The translations under genes and the position numbers were made by a program. Source: Pseudomonadota bacterium (GTDB lineage Bacteria; Pseudomonadota; Gammaproteobacteria; Thiotrichales; Thiotrichaceae). From it: a DNA stretch of 60,136 nt. The DNA lies in the NCBI GenBank assembly GCA_002747435.1, contig PDPH01000054.1:1-60136 (forward strand), in the 5' to 3' direction. Positions 1-8,582 of this stretch are shown here, in pieces. Every line of letters starts with the position of its first letter. Position 1 is the first letter of the stretch. The notes beneath the pieces were generated by a model. It was not told the DNA's origin. It did no database searches and saw only the letters and a program-made list of their open reading frames with translations.

Positions 1-241
1 CGCTTTCATTATTTTCCGCTCGATCTGGTAAGAATTTAGGTTCCAGTATATCACTATTCGCCTCATCGTCCTTCTGGCGCTTACCTGCACCTTCCTGAAC
101 CTCCGGCTTTTCAAAGTCCCGCACCTCATACAACGCCATCCCCTGATCGTCCATTGCCTCCTTGAAAGGGATAACCACCCGCCCAAGGTACTGCTCATTC
201 TCGCCCTTGCTCACTTCGATTAATGCAATACAGCTCATCAT
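1..241 (-). CDS. Hypothetical protein, C-terminus cut by window edge
   Basis: An open frame runs from an ATG-ATG pair (start at 241) leftwards off the window, about 80 codons with no stop. A GGAG Shine-Dalgarno sits 5 to 6 bases upstream (rev. comp. of 242-250). The visible protein starts MMSCIALIEVSKGENEQYLG and is mostly acidic and hydrophilic, with a Lys/Asp/Glu-rich stretch after residue 50. I recognise no family. It lies just beyond the hairpin at 256-288 and belongs to the same integrated segment as the toxin-antitoxin genes. The continuous frame and good ribosome site support it as real; the function is unknown. Confidence 0.5.
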   Translation of the reverse strand, partial: MMSCIALIEVSKGENEQYLGRVVIPFKEAMDDQGMALYEVRDFEKPEVQEGAGKRQKDDEANSDILEPKFLPDRAENNES

Positions 242-255
242 ATTCTCCAGTCAAT

Positions 256-288
256 AAAAAAGCCCGAACCGTTGCCAGTTCAGGCTTT
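256..288. terminator. Hairpin terminator, copy 1 of a repeat flanking the TA cassette
   Basis: AAAAAGCCCGAAC and GTTCAGGCTTT form a stem with one mismatch around a short loop, with A-runs on one side and T-runs on the other, so it can end transcription in either direction. It follows the antitoxin stop at 316 on the minus strand. A near-identical hairpin is present at 962-995. Confidence 0.6.
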
Positions 289-315
289 CCCTTTAATTCA
301 GTTACAAAATATCAG

Positions 316-627
316 CTATGCTGCCAGATCAACCACAATCTCAGGCCGCTTACCCAACAGGCGCAGCAAACAAAGCACGCCACCCGGCGGCTTAAAACGC
401 CCTTGCTCCCAGTCGCGCAAAGTGGCAACCGGTGTATCAATCATGTCAGCAAAGTCGGTTTGAGAGAGACTCAGTTTTTTACGCACATCGACCACTAAAA
501 GCTGCTCAGGGGTGTAAGTACGTCCTACCTTGCCTTGCTGCATTTCCCGTAAGCTGTCTTCCAAACCCGGGATTTCCTGCCCGGCATCGGCTTCAATCGC
601 CGCCGCTACTTTGTCAATATCCATCAT
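316..627 (-). CDS. HTH antitoxin of HigB/HigA-type (NadS-like) TA system
   Basis: 103 residues if started at the first ATG of an ATG-ATG pair at 627, directly preceded by AGAGGTGG; an upstream in-frame ATG at 648 lacks such a site. The N-terminal half is acidic and probably contacts the toxin. The C-terminal half is a Cro/C1-type helix-turn-helix (LSLSQTDFADMIDTPVATLR, then DWEQGRFKPPGGV). The order is toxin first, antitoxin second, with the toxin's last 14 bases overlapping this gene, the usual HigBA arrangement. HTH antitoxins of this type normally bind and repress their own promoter; here that would be the promoter at 929-957. Confidence 0.85.
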   Translation of the reverse strand: MMDIDKVAAAIEADAGQEIPGLEDSLREMQQGKVGRTYTPEQLLVVDVRKKLSLSQTDFADMIDTPVATLRDWEQGRFKPPGGVLCLLRLLGKRPEIVVDLAA

Positions 628-922
628 TCCACCTCTTTTTGATTTCATGGGCTGGCATATTTTCCCGCTCATTTTTGCGATAGAGTGCAATCAGGTAAAT
701 CAACCCATCATCCGTCTGGTTAAAGTAGATCCCCCTGACACCGCCACTTTTGCCGGTGCCTTTGAGCACCCAACGTACTTTTCTTGCACCACCCGCGTTA
801 GGGATAACATCCCCGGCTTCGGCATGACTAGCAAGCCACTGGATAAATTCCAATCTTTCCGACTCAGACCAGATTTTATCGGCTTGTTTCTGGAAAGTGG
901 GTGTTTCTACTACAGTATACAT
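614..922 (-). CDS. RelE/HigB-2-family toxin
   Basis: About 102 residues from the ATG at 922 (MYTVVETPTFQKQADKIW); an ATG two codons earlier (928) and a GTG at 961 are alternatives. The pattern GDVIPNAGGARKVRW, then KSGGVRGIYF and IYLIALYRKNE, is the RelE/ParE fold signature seen in HigB-2-type mRNA interferases, which cleave ribosome-bound mRNA. The basic and aromatic residues near the end (Y-R-K-N-E) are those usually involved in catalysis. No Shine-Dalgarno precedes the 922 or 928 starts, and the likely transcription start falls on the start codon, so the message may be leaderless. Overlap with the antitoxin suggests coupled translation. Confidence 0.85.
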   Translation of the reverse strand: MYTVVETPTFQKQADKIWSESERLEFIQWLASHAEAGDVIPNAGGARKVRWVLKGTGKSGGVRGIYFNQTDDGLIYLIALYRKNERENMPAHEIKKRWNDGY

Positions 923-928
923 AGGCAT

Positions 929-957
929 ATTGTAGTAAGGGATTCCCGTATATTCAA
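929..957 (-). promoter_or_regulatory. Candidate sigma70 promoter of the toxin-antitoxin operon
   Basis: On the minus strand TTGAAT (952-957) and TACAAT (929-934) are separated by exactly 17 bases. Transcription would begin 6 to 7 bases downstream, at or beside the toxin start codons at 928 and 922. Confidence 0.5.
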
Positions 958-961
958 GCAC

Positions 962-995
962 AAAAAGCCCGAACTGTTGCCAGTCCGGGCTTTTA
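962..995. terminator. Hairpin terminator, copy 2 of the TA-flanking repeat
   Basis: AAAAAGCCCGAACTG and CAGTCCGGGCTTTT pair around a TTGC loop with one mismatch, flanked by A- and T-runs. It is almost the same sequence as the hairpin at 256-288. It lies just downstream of a minus-strand coding remnant ending at 1027 and just upstream of the toxin promoter. Confidence 0.6.
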
Positions 996-1026
996 CATTT
1001 TTAACGACAAATTATTACTGATTTTA

Positions 1027-1140
1027 TTACTGCGGCAGTGCCTCCGGGTCATCCGGCTCTTTCAATTGCAGCAACACTTCCCGCCAATCCGGTGCGGGTG
1101 GCAGTTTTCGCTGGAATTTATTCGTATACTTTTTAACGCA
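1027..1140 (-). pseudogene. Possible 3' remnant of a minus-strand gene
   Basis: A frame ending in tandem TAA stops (1027-1029 and the next codon) reads KLPPAPDWREVLLQLKEPDD then PEALPQ, protein-like in composition. The frame stays open up to a TAG at 1228-1230, but no convincing start or ribosome site is visible. The hairpin at 962-995 follows as a terminator would. Antitoxins sometimes end this way, but I cannot place it in a family. The opposite strand holds a 23-codon ORF starting at 1148 as a weak alternative. Confidence 0.3.
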
Positions 1141-1209
1141 ACGTACTAATGGAAGACCTCCGACCAAAAGGCATCGAAGATAAACAACTGGAAATGCGAG
1201 GACTAAGCC

Positions 1210-1425
1210 ATGTTTAAACTTAATGACCTAATCCTTGATGCGAATCAATGGCTGAAAAAACACAATCTCTGCTTGGTGTAGATCAACAATGATCATACCG
1301 AGACAACGGAAATAGGGGAGAGTGACACGATCGACTCGATATCCGCCAATCATCCGGCAACACCCCCACGCAGCAACTTTGGCCAACGCCTGAAGAAAAA
1401 AATACAAGAAAGGACAGAGGCATGA
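1210..1425 (+). pseudogene. Small accessory gene interrupted by an in-frame TAG
   Basis: ATG at 1210 has a GAGGA ribosome site 7 to 8 bases upstream. The frame reads 23 codons (MFKLNDLILDANQWLKKHNL...), meets TAG at 1279-1281, then continues open for 47 codons to a TGA at 1423-1425 that overlaps the ATG of the next gene as ATGA. The good start, continuous frame after the TAG and translational-coupling overlap indicate one original gene of about 71 codons broken by a point mutation, or decoded by read-through. The product is unknown; the C-terminus is basic (FGQRLKKKIQERTEA). Confidence 0.5.
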
Positions 1426-1640
1426 TCAGCGCATTTGAAGAACCTACGGAACAGGTGGCAGGCAACATGGACATCCAGACCGCACTAACTATTCGCCACC
1501 ACTTCCAAAACAACGGCTACCGGGTTACTGCCAAAGAATTTCCAGATCACTACTGGACTATCAATGCCTACCCGCAAACCAGTAGCCAGTCACCTAAAGT
1601 GATCAACGCAAAACCAACCTTAACTAGGAATAAAAGTTGA
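1422..1640 (+). CDS. Hypothetical small protein of the integrated element
   Basis: 72 residues with AGAGG six bases before the ATG, which overlaps the upstream stop as ATGA. The middle of the protein (MDIQTALTIRHHFQNNGYRV) looks like an alpha helix followed by a beta strand. I recognise no family. Its stop (TGA 1638-1640) overlaps a MazG-like reading frame one base ahead. The context suggests a short phage- or ICE-type accessory operon running 1210 to 2078. Confidence 0.5.
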   Translation: MISAFEEPTEQVAGNMDIQTALTIRHHFQNNGYRVTAKEFPDHYWTINAYPQTSSQSPKVINAKPTLTRNKS

Positions 1641-1791
1641 CGAACTTAACAGGGTAAGGAAACAATTCCCAGATCCAGAGTACATGATGACCGCTATTAC
1701 CGAGGAAGCCGGAGAACTGGCGCAAACCCTGCTGGATAAACCTTTGCAGGAAGTCAGAAAAAAAGCGATACAACTGGCTAATGAGCAATAA
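1630..1791 (+). pseudogene. MazG-like nucleotide pyrophosphohydrolase fragment without a start codon
   Basis: The frame reads KVDELNRVRKQFPDPEYMM and then EEAGELAQTLL, the short MazG-like pattern (EExxELxxAL) found in many phages and plasmids. After an upstream stop at 1621 the only codons before it are CTA GGA ATA AAA GTT, so no ATG, GTG or TTG is available; ATA at 1630 stands where ATG would be expected. It ends at 1791 after LANEQ, shorter than I would expect for the family. It is either a decayed gene or is reached by a +1 shift from the preceding gene at AGT TGA C. Confidence 0.4.
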
Positions 1792-1832
1792 ATTCTGCAT
1801 TGAATGGAAAAAGTAAAAGACAGGAGAACGTT

Positions 1833-2078
1833 ATGGGCAAGCGAATCTCAGTACAGCAGCTTCCAAAGCCAATTTTACTGAAGAAATTTACCGAACTGTA
1901 TGGATATAGCGCAGACGCGGTAAAAGCTAAAATTCGGAACGGTGTATGGATGGAAGGGCGAGAATTTTGTTACTCATCTGATCGAAAGATTCAAATTATT
2001 AAAGAAGGATACCGACGCTGGGCATTTAGCCAATCACCGACAGCACAACGTACTATCCAGGAAGGATATTTTGAGTAA
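1833..2078 (+). CDS. Excisionase-like DNA-binding protein
   Basis: 81 residues from ATG 1833, preceded by AGGAG at 1822-1826. The segment GYSADAVKAKIRNGVWMEG followed by IQIIKEGYRRW matches the phage excisionase-like (Xis) winged-helix pattern in which a GVWxEG turn is followed by a strand and a GYxxW end. Such proteins bind attachment sites and steer the integrase towards excision. The stop codon overlaps the TTG start of the integrase immediately downstream. This gene looks intact while the integrase is not. Confidence 0.65.
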   Translation: MGKRISVQQLPKPILLKKFTELYGYSADAVKAKIRNGVWMEGREFCYSSDRKIQIIKEGYRRWAFSQSPTAQRTIQEGYFE

Positions 2079-2991
2079 AAAAACCAAATTCCCGAATGTT
2101 GAGCCTCGTAAAAAAAGCATTCGTATTAAATTTTATTTTCGGGGCCAACCATGCTGGGAAACATTGCCACTGAAGCCAACAGTACGCAATCAACGGGTAG
2201 CACATCAGCGTCTGACTCAGATTAACCAAATGATTACTTTGGGAAATTTCGATTACGCCGCCGAGTTTCCCAACAGTCCTAATGTGACAAGACTTGGCCT
2301 GCTGCCTACCCACAGGTGCAGTCAAAGTTTTGGTGAGTTGGCTGACAAATATCTGAAAATTAACAAGCACCTGAGTGCAGGTACTTTGGATGGATCCTGT
2401 ACCTGACCCATTCAGTCTGGACGAAGTGGAAATGATACTGGAACACATGCGTGGCAAGTACGATCCACAAGTAGCCAATTATTTTGAATTTATATTTTTC
2501 ACTGGCCTGCGCATTGAAGAACAAATAGCCCTGTACTGGAGTGATGTTGACTGGAACAAAAAATATATCCGTATTCAACGCGCCCAAACAGCAGGCGAAC
2601 TGAAAAGCGTCAAAACCGGCCAGATCAGAGATATTGACCTCAACACACGCGCACTGGAAGCACTGCGCCGTCAAAAAGAACACACATTCCTACAGGATAA
2701 ATTCATTTTTCTGAACCCGGTGACCGGCAACCCTTGGAACGATAACGGCAAAGCCCAACGCAAAAATTATTGGAAACCCAGCCTGAAAAAACTGGGCATC
2801 CGGCATCGTCACGCATATAACACCCGGCACACCTATGCCACCATGCTACTAATGGCAAACAACAAACCGCCTATGCAGCAAAACAACTGGGTCACAGCCT
2901 GGTTGTATTTCTGACAGTCTATGCGAGGTGGATTGATAGTGAAGAACAGGAAGGCGAAAAGGGAAAATTGGAAGAATTTATAATCCCCTAG
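2071..2991 (+). pseudogene. Tyrosine integrase, broken by internal deletion and frameshift
   Basis: Translation would start at TTG 2071 (AGGAAGGA upstream), overlapping the excisionase stop. The N-terminus (PRKKSIRIKFYFRGQPCWET) is the phage Arm-DNA-binding type. After KINKHLSAGTL (about 2390) the frame stops at 2406, and about 90 residues of core-binding domain expected in the family are missing. The next frame resumes at DPVPDPFSLDEVEMIL with the catalytic Arg (TGLRIEE) and HxxR (RHAYNTRH). A second shift near 2870 separates this from LGHS and the Tyr nucleophile (TVYARWI), which then runs to TAG at 2989-2991. All catalytic residues are still readable across frames, so the decay is recent. 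It points at the 3' end of tRNA-Pro, the expected attachment site. Confidence 0.85.
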
Positions 2992-3045
2992 AAATCCCCA
3001 AAAGAGATAAATAAGAAATAAATTCTTTTAAATCAATAACTTAAC

Positions 3046-3122
<77 letters not shown>

Positions 3123-3174
3123 ACCGAAGAGGATGGAGAGCTTACCGCATCTCTACTGACATCTCAATAAAAAA

Positions 3175-3537
3175 TCAGGATTTCAAAGTATGAAGTGTAT
3201 CTTCTAATTTAGCGATTAACTCGCCCAGCCATTCCTCAGAAGTACCCGAGTACATAACAGCATCAAGGCCGCCCATGATTTTTTGGCGTGCGCCGCTAAT
3301 CGTATAGCCTTCCTCATACAATAGGCTACGAATCTGCCGAATCAACACTACATCTTCGCGCTGATAATAGCGACGATTACCACGCCGCTTCATAGGCTTT
3401 AAAGATGGAAACTCCTGTTCCCAATAACGCAATACATGCGACCGCACTCCGCACAACTCACTCACTTCACCAATAGTGAAATAGTGCTTAGAAGGAATCG
3501 CAGGTAATTCGCTACCTGGAATGCGCGTTTCCTGCAT
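3175..3537 (-). CDS. MerR-family transcriptional regulator
   Basis: 120 residues from ATG 3537 ([20 protein letters not shown]), starting inside the 3' end of ihfA. A MerR winged helix occupies about residues 20-90 ([20 protein letters not shown], then [10 protein letters not shown] and RRYYQREDV), followed by a short leucine-rich helix. This is the MerR-like protein commonly found directly after ihfA. It lacks the C-terminal cysteines of metal-sensing MerR proteins, so the ligand is unknown. It is the last protein gene of the pheST-ihfA transcript before tRNA-Pro. Confidence 0.88.
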   Translation of the reverse strand: MQETRIPGSELPAIPSKHYFTIGEVSELCGVRSHVLRYWEQEFPSLKPMKRRGNRRYYQREDVVLIRQIRSLLYEEGYTISGARQKIMGGLDAVMYSGTSEEWLGELIAKLEDTLHTLKS

Positions 3538-3820
3538 AAATTTCCACGCGCTGCTTGAGTTTTTGTCCTGGACGGAAGGTGACAACACGTCGTGCCTGCA
3601 CGGGAATTTCCTCACCTGTCTTGGGGTTACGCCCCGGACGCTGCGTCTTATCACGTAACATAAAATTACCAAAACCGGACAATTTCACATTTTGCCCTTG
3701 CCCTAAGGAAGCACGAATTTCCTCAAAAAACATTTCTACTAAATCCTTAGCTTCACGTTTGTTTAAGCCAAGCTCCTCGTACAATTGTTCGACCATACCT
3801 GCTTTGGTCAAAGTTACCAT
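3512..3820 (-). CDS. ihfA: Integration host factor alpha subunit
   Basis: 102 residues from ATG 3820 ([20 protein letters not shown]), with AAGGAGAA just upstream; an in-frame ATG at 3862 would run into pheT. The DNA-bending signature [20 protein letters not shown] is intact, including the conserved Pro that intercalates in the minor groove. With IHF-beta (not in this window) it forms the heterodimer that bends DNA sharply. It begins 13 bases after the pheT stop in the standard pheS-pheT-ihfA-merR operon. Confidence 0.96.
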   Translation of the reverse strand: MVTLTKAGMVEQLYEELGLNKREAKDLVEMFFEEIRASLGQGQNVKLSGFGNFMLRDKTQRPGRNPKTGEEIPVQARRVVTFRPGQKLKQRVEIYAGNAHSR

Positions 3821-3833
3821 CGTCTTCTCCTTA

Positions 3834-6221
3834 TTATCGTAGGGTTGCGCCGGTTTGTTCATGTAAAGCAGCGACCACCTTTTCTACCATACGATTAACT
3901 TCGGCATCCTCAAGGGTGCACGAAAAATCCTGTAAAATCAAGCTAATTGCCACGCTTTTCTGATGCTCTGCCACACCAGTACCAGTATAGACATCAAAAA
4001 TAGACCAGTGTATCAATTGCGGCAAAGCCAACTGCTGCAAAGTATTATCCAGTGTAGAAGCCAGAACCGTTTTATCCAACAACAAGGCTAAATCACGCCT
4101 AATGGCCGGAAAACGGGCAACAGCTTGGTATTTTGGTAAACGTCTTTCTAGCAAAGCCTGCATGTCCAGCTCAAACAAATAGACGGTTTGCTCTAGACCA
4201 AGCTGACGCTCAATACGTGGATGTAAAGCACCTAGCCAACCGATAGTACACTTAGCACTTGCAATCTGTGCAGACTGTCCGGGATGTAAAGCAGGATGTG
4301 CTACAGGCAAAAAGTGAAAATGCTCTTGGCTCGCTTTAGCAAGTATAGCCTCCACATCACCTTTCACATCGTAAAAATCCACCTTGCGCGTTGCCACCCC
4401 CCATTGCTCAGGCATCAAGCTGCCCGTTACTACGCCTGCCAACTGCTGTCGCTGCCGTATCTCACCGTCTTCCTTGGTAAAAATCGGCCCCAACTCAAAC
4501 AATCTCACCCGAGATTGCTGGCGATTCACATTATGAATCAGCGCAGGCAATAGCCCTGACCAAATGGTAGTACGCATCCGGCTTAGGTCGGCAGAAATTG
4601 GATTAGCTAACAGAATTTCATCCACACCGGGCGCCAGCAGACTATCCATGCGTGGATCAACAAAGCTATAACTTACGGCTTCCAGATAACCATTGGCAAT
4701 TAAGGGGGCGCACAAATCAGTTGGACGATTGTGTGCCTCTTTGCCCAAGACAACACGTGCTTGCAACGGACGCAATACGGTTGGAATCTGATCATAACCA
4801 TGTACACGCGCGACCTCTTCAATCAAATCCTCCTCAATACGAAGATCGAAACGTGCCAAAGGCGGCGTTACTATCCAAGCTGCTGCACTCGTTTCAAGCT
4901 GACAACCTAAACGCTCCAAAATACCTTGTACAGTGGCATCATCCACTGTAATACCCAATACGCGCGGAATACGCTCACGGCGTAACTTGATGCTGGGTGC
5001 TTGCAATACGGACGCATCACTCAACTGATCAACCACAGCCCCTGGTTCGCCGCCACAAATGGCTATAATGAGTTGCGTTGCACGCTCCAGTGCACTAACA
5101 CACAAATCAGGCGCTACACCCCGCTCAAAACGATAAGAGGAGTCGGTTTGCAAACCATAGCTACGCGCTTTGCCCATACTGTATTCTGGGCGGAAATGGG
5201 CACTTTCCAAAAAGATATGGCGCGTATTATCGCCTACGGCTGAGGCTTCGCCTCCCATAATACCGGCCATTGCCAAAGCATTCACATCATCCGCAATAAC
5301 TAATGTATCGGGGCGCAAAGTCGTACTTTGGCCATTTAGCAGCGTCAATGTCTCATCTGGTCGGGCATAACGAACTTGCACACCGCCTTGCAGCCTGTCC
5401 AAGTCAAAAGCGTGCATAGGCTGCCCCAACTCCAACAAAACATAGTTAGTGACATCAACCACGGCTGACAAACTACGCAGACCTGCTCGGCGCAACTTTT
5501 CCTTCATCCACAAAGGTGTTGCAGCTTCAGGATTAATATTGCGAATAATCCGCCCCGCATAACGTGGGCAGGCTTCTGGCGCTGGCAAACTGACAGACAA
5601 TACATCATCGCCTAATACCGCTTGTGGTGTTATTACAGGCGGTGTGAGCGCTGTCTTTGTCAAAACACTAACCTCACGCGCCACACCTGCCATACTCAGA
5701 CAGTCACCACGCTCCGGTGTAATATTTAACTCCAACACCCGATCATTTAATTGCAGATAATCGCGCAAAGCCGTACCCACTGGCGCATCTGCTGGCAGCT
5801 CTAATAAACCCTCAGATTTTTCGGCCAAACCTAACTCAACAGCAGAGCACAACATCCCATAAGAGGCTACACCGCGCAGCTTACCTTTCTTAATTTTCAA
5901 AGGCTTGTCACTATCAGGCAAAGGCAGCACTGCACCTATCCGCGCTAAGGGTGCTTTCAAACCAGCGCGGGCATTCGGTGCACCGCAAACAATTTGCAGT
6001 GTCTCATTAGCACCATCATGAACCGTACAAACATTTAACTTATCTGCATCAGGATGACGCTCAATCGCCACAATCTCGGCCACGACAACATCGCTAAAAT
6101 CGCTGGCGACACCTTCTTCACCTTCCACTTCGCAACCAGCCATCGTAAGCTTTTTGCCGATTTCAGTGAGATCCACAGCAGGATTCACCCATTCACGCAA
6201 CCATTGTTCACTGATTTTCAT
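3834..6221 (-). CDS. pheT: Phenylalanyl-tRNA synthetase beta subunit
   Basis: 795 residues, normal length. An EMAP/OB-type tRNA-binding domain lies near residues 40-150 ([20 protein letters not shown]), then B3/B4 and B5 domains, a catalytic-like domain ([13 protein letters not shown]), and a C-terminal ferredoxin-like anticodon-binding domain ([14 protein letters not shown]). It pairs with PheS as alpha2-beta2 to charge tRNA-Phe; the B3/B4 region edits mischarged Tyr. The ATG is preceded by AGGAG, 15 bases after the pheS stop. Confidence 0.98.
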   Translation of the reverse strand: MKISEQWLREWVNPAVDLTEIGKKLTMAGCEVEGEEGVASDFSDVVVAEIVAIERHPDADKLNVCTVHDGANETLQIVCGAPNARAGLKAPLARIGAVLPLPDSDKPLKIKKGKLRGVASYGMLCSAVELGLAEKSEGLLELPADAPVGTALRDYLQLNDRVLELNITPERGDCLSMAGVAREVSVLTKTALTPPVITPQAVLGDDVLSVSLPAPEACPRYAGRIIRNINPEAATPLWMKEKLRRAGLRSLSAVVDVTNYVLLELGQPMHAFDLDRLQGGVQVRYARPDETLTLLNGQSTTLRPDTLVIADDVNALAMAGIMGGEASAVGDNTRHIFLESAHFRPEYSMGKARSYGLQTDSSYRFERGVAPDLCVSALERATQLIIAICGGEPGAVVDQLSDASVLQAPSIKLRRERIPRVLGITVDDATVQGILERLGCQLETSAAAWIVTPPLARFDLRIEEDLIEEVARVHGYDQIPTVLRPLQARVVLGKEAHNRPTDLCAPLIANGYLEAVSYSFVDPRMDSLLAPGVDEILLANPISADLSRMRTTIWSGLLPALIHNVNRQQSRVRLFELGPIFTKEDGEIRQRQQLAGVVTGSLMPEQWGVATRKVDFYDVKGDVEAILAKASQEHFHFLPVAHPALHPGQSAQIASAKCTIGWLGALHPRIERQLGLEQTVYLFELDMQALLERRLPKYQAVARFPAIRRDLALLLDKTVLASTLDNTLQQLALPQLIHWSIFDVYTGTGVAEHQKSVAISLILQDFSCTLEDAEVNRMVEKVVAALHEQTGATLR

Positions 6222-6236
6222 GTTTTTGGCTCCTGC

Positions 6237-7295
<1,059 letters not shown>

Positions 7296-7302
7296 TTAAA
7301 AA

Positions 7303-7341
7303 CAAAAAGCGGGGAGAGGCAAAAACCTTCCCCGCTTTTTG
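7303..7341 (-). terminator. Rho-independent terminator or attenuator between rplT and pheS
   Basis: On the minus strand AAAAAGCGGGGAAGG pairs with CCTCTCCCCGCTTTTTG, a strong GC stem followed by Ts. It can end the thrS-rplT transcript. In enterobacteria this gap holds the pheM leader peptide and attenuator; I see no Phe-rich leader ORF here. Confidence 0.8.
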
Positions 7342-7383
7342 TATGATTTAACAATCTAACGATACCGTTCCGATCTCAGAACC

Positions 7384-7740
7384 TTAGGCAAGGGCAGCTT
7401 TTGCTTTTTCAGCTAACTGCCCAAACGCATCAATATCATGTACGGCCAAATCAGCCAAGATTTTGCGATCCACCTGTATATTGGCTTTCTTCAGACCATC
7501 CATAAAGCGGCTGTAGGAAAGACCAAATAGACGAGAAGCAGCATTAATACGCACAATCCACAAGGCACGGAATTGACGCTTGCGTTGACGGCGATCGCGG
7601 TAAGCATATTGGCCTGCTTTAATAACAGCCTGATGCGCGACGCGATACACTCGACTGCGAGCACCGTAGTAACCTTTAGCTTTTTTCAGAACCTTTTTGT
7701 GGCGGGCACTCGCCTGTACGCCCCGTTTAACTCTTGCCAT
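7384..7740 (-). CDS. rplT: 50S ribosomal protein L20
   Basis: 118 residues, standard length, beginning [20 protein letters not shown], with the typical Arg/Lys-rich N-terminal extension and globular C-terminus ([20 protein letters not shown]). It binds 23S rRNA early in 50S assembly and in several bacteria represses its own operon. It lies 13 bases after rpmI; an AGGAG-type site precedes the ATG. Confidence 0.98.
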   Translation of the reverse strand: MARVKRGVQASARHKKVLKKAKGYYGARSRVYRVAHQAVIKAGQYAYRDRRQRKRQFRALWIVRINAASRLFGLSYSRFMDGLKKANIQVDRKILADLAVHDIDAFGQLAEKAKAALA

Positions 7741-7753
7741 CTCTCATTCTCCT

Positions 7754-7954
7754 TTATTGGTAGGGCACTAAGCGCTCGACCATTGCCTGATCGGACTTAT
7801 GGACAAGATTTTCACCTACACGCAAGTGGCGCTTACGCTTGGTGCTTTTCTTGGTCAGAATGTGGCGCAGATGGGACTGTTTACGCTTGAAACGGCCACT
7901 AGCCGCCTTCTGGAACCGTTTTGCGGCTCCTCGGTTGGTTTTCATTTTAGGCAT
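7754..7954 (-). CDS. rpmI: 50S ribosomal protein L35
   Basis: 66 residues from ATG 7954 ([20 protein letters not shown]), the family start; GGAGATGA lies just before it. In-frame TTG and ATG codons slightly upstream (MEMK extension) are less likely. It is highly basic, as expected for a small rRNA-binding protein. It sits between infC and rplT in the usual order. Confidence 0.97.
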   Translation of the reverse strand: MPKMKTNRGAAKRFQKAASGRFKRKQSHLRHILTKKSTKRKRHLRVGENLVHKSDQAMVERLVPYQ

Positions 7955-8059
7955 CTTCATCTCCAATCAGAGGTTAACAAAACATCCCGCAAGAGTGCCT
8001 CGCCTTGGCAGGATGAGGGTAAAGTCAATTGCCAACATTTAGAGCGGTAGCAACTGACC

Positions 8060-8578
8060 TCATTTCTTTTTAGGCGACATAACCATCACCATTTGACGCC
8101 CTTCCAGTTTGGGAAACTGCTCAACCGTACCTAATTCAATTAAATCTGCCTCGATACGTTTGAGCAAATCCATGCCCAATTCACGGTGTGCCATCTCACG
8201 TCCACGGAAGCGCACCGTTATTTTGGTTTTATCGCCATCCCCCAGAAACTCGCTTAGTTTACGTAATTTGATTTTGTAATCGCCTTCATCTGTACCTGGA
8301 CGAAACTTAATCTCTTTCACTTGAACTTGTTTCTGTTTTTTACGTGCTACCGCCGCTTTTTTGCTTTCGTCAAACCGGAATTTTCCATAATCCATAATCC
8401 GGCAAACAGGCGGCTTAGCATTAGGCACGATCTCAACCAAATCCAATGCGGCTTCAGCAGCCATCTCCATCGCTTCGCTAGTTGAGACTACGCCTTTATT
8501 TTCTCCATCAGCATCAATCAAACGAATTTTAGGAATTCGAATATCTTCATTAATGCGATGCTCTTTTTCCTGAACGAT
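8060..8578 (-). CDS. infC: Translation initiation factor IF-3, non-standard AUC start
   Basis: 172 residues starting at ATC 8578 ([20 protein letters not shown]); the codon is placed 9 bases after GGAGG, which lies inside the last codons of thrS (TTG GAG GAA TAG). No ATG exists near the conserved N-terminus; a GTG at 8608 would add ten non-homologous residues. infC is known to use AUU or similar rare starts so that IF-3 represses its own translation. The N-domain (to about 75) and C-domain ([20 protein letters not shown]) are complete. Confidence 0.95.
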   Translation of the reverse strand: MVQEKEHRINEDIRIPKIRLIDADGENKGVVSTSEAMEMAAEAALDLVEIVPNAKPPVCRIMDYGKFRFDESKKAAVARKKQKQVQVKEIKFRPGTDEGDYKIKLRKLSEFLGDGDKTKITVRFRGREMAHRELGMDLLKRIEADLIELGTVEQFPKLEGRQMVMVMSPKKK

Positions 8579-8582
8579 AGGT

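Noticed and set aside
256..995. attC-type integron recombination sites
   Set aside because: The two hairpins repeat, but the RYYYAAC and GTTRRRY core sites and typical attC asymmetry are not present; kept only as a speculation in the findings.
530..1021. 163-codon plus-strand frame over the toxin gene
   Set aside because: The opposite strand carries a clear RelE/HigB toxin and HTH antitoxin with proper coupling.
1283..1513. 76-codon minus-strand frame
   Set aside because: It crosses the coupled small plus-strand genes, is Cys/Trp/Ser-rich without a family, and lacks a ribosome site.
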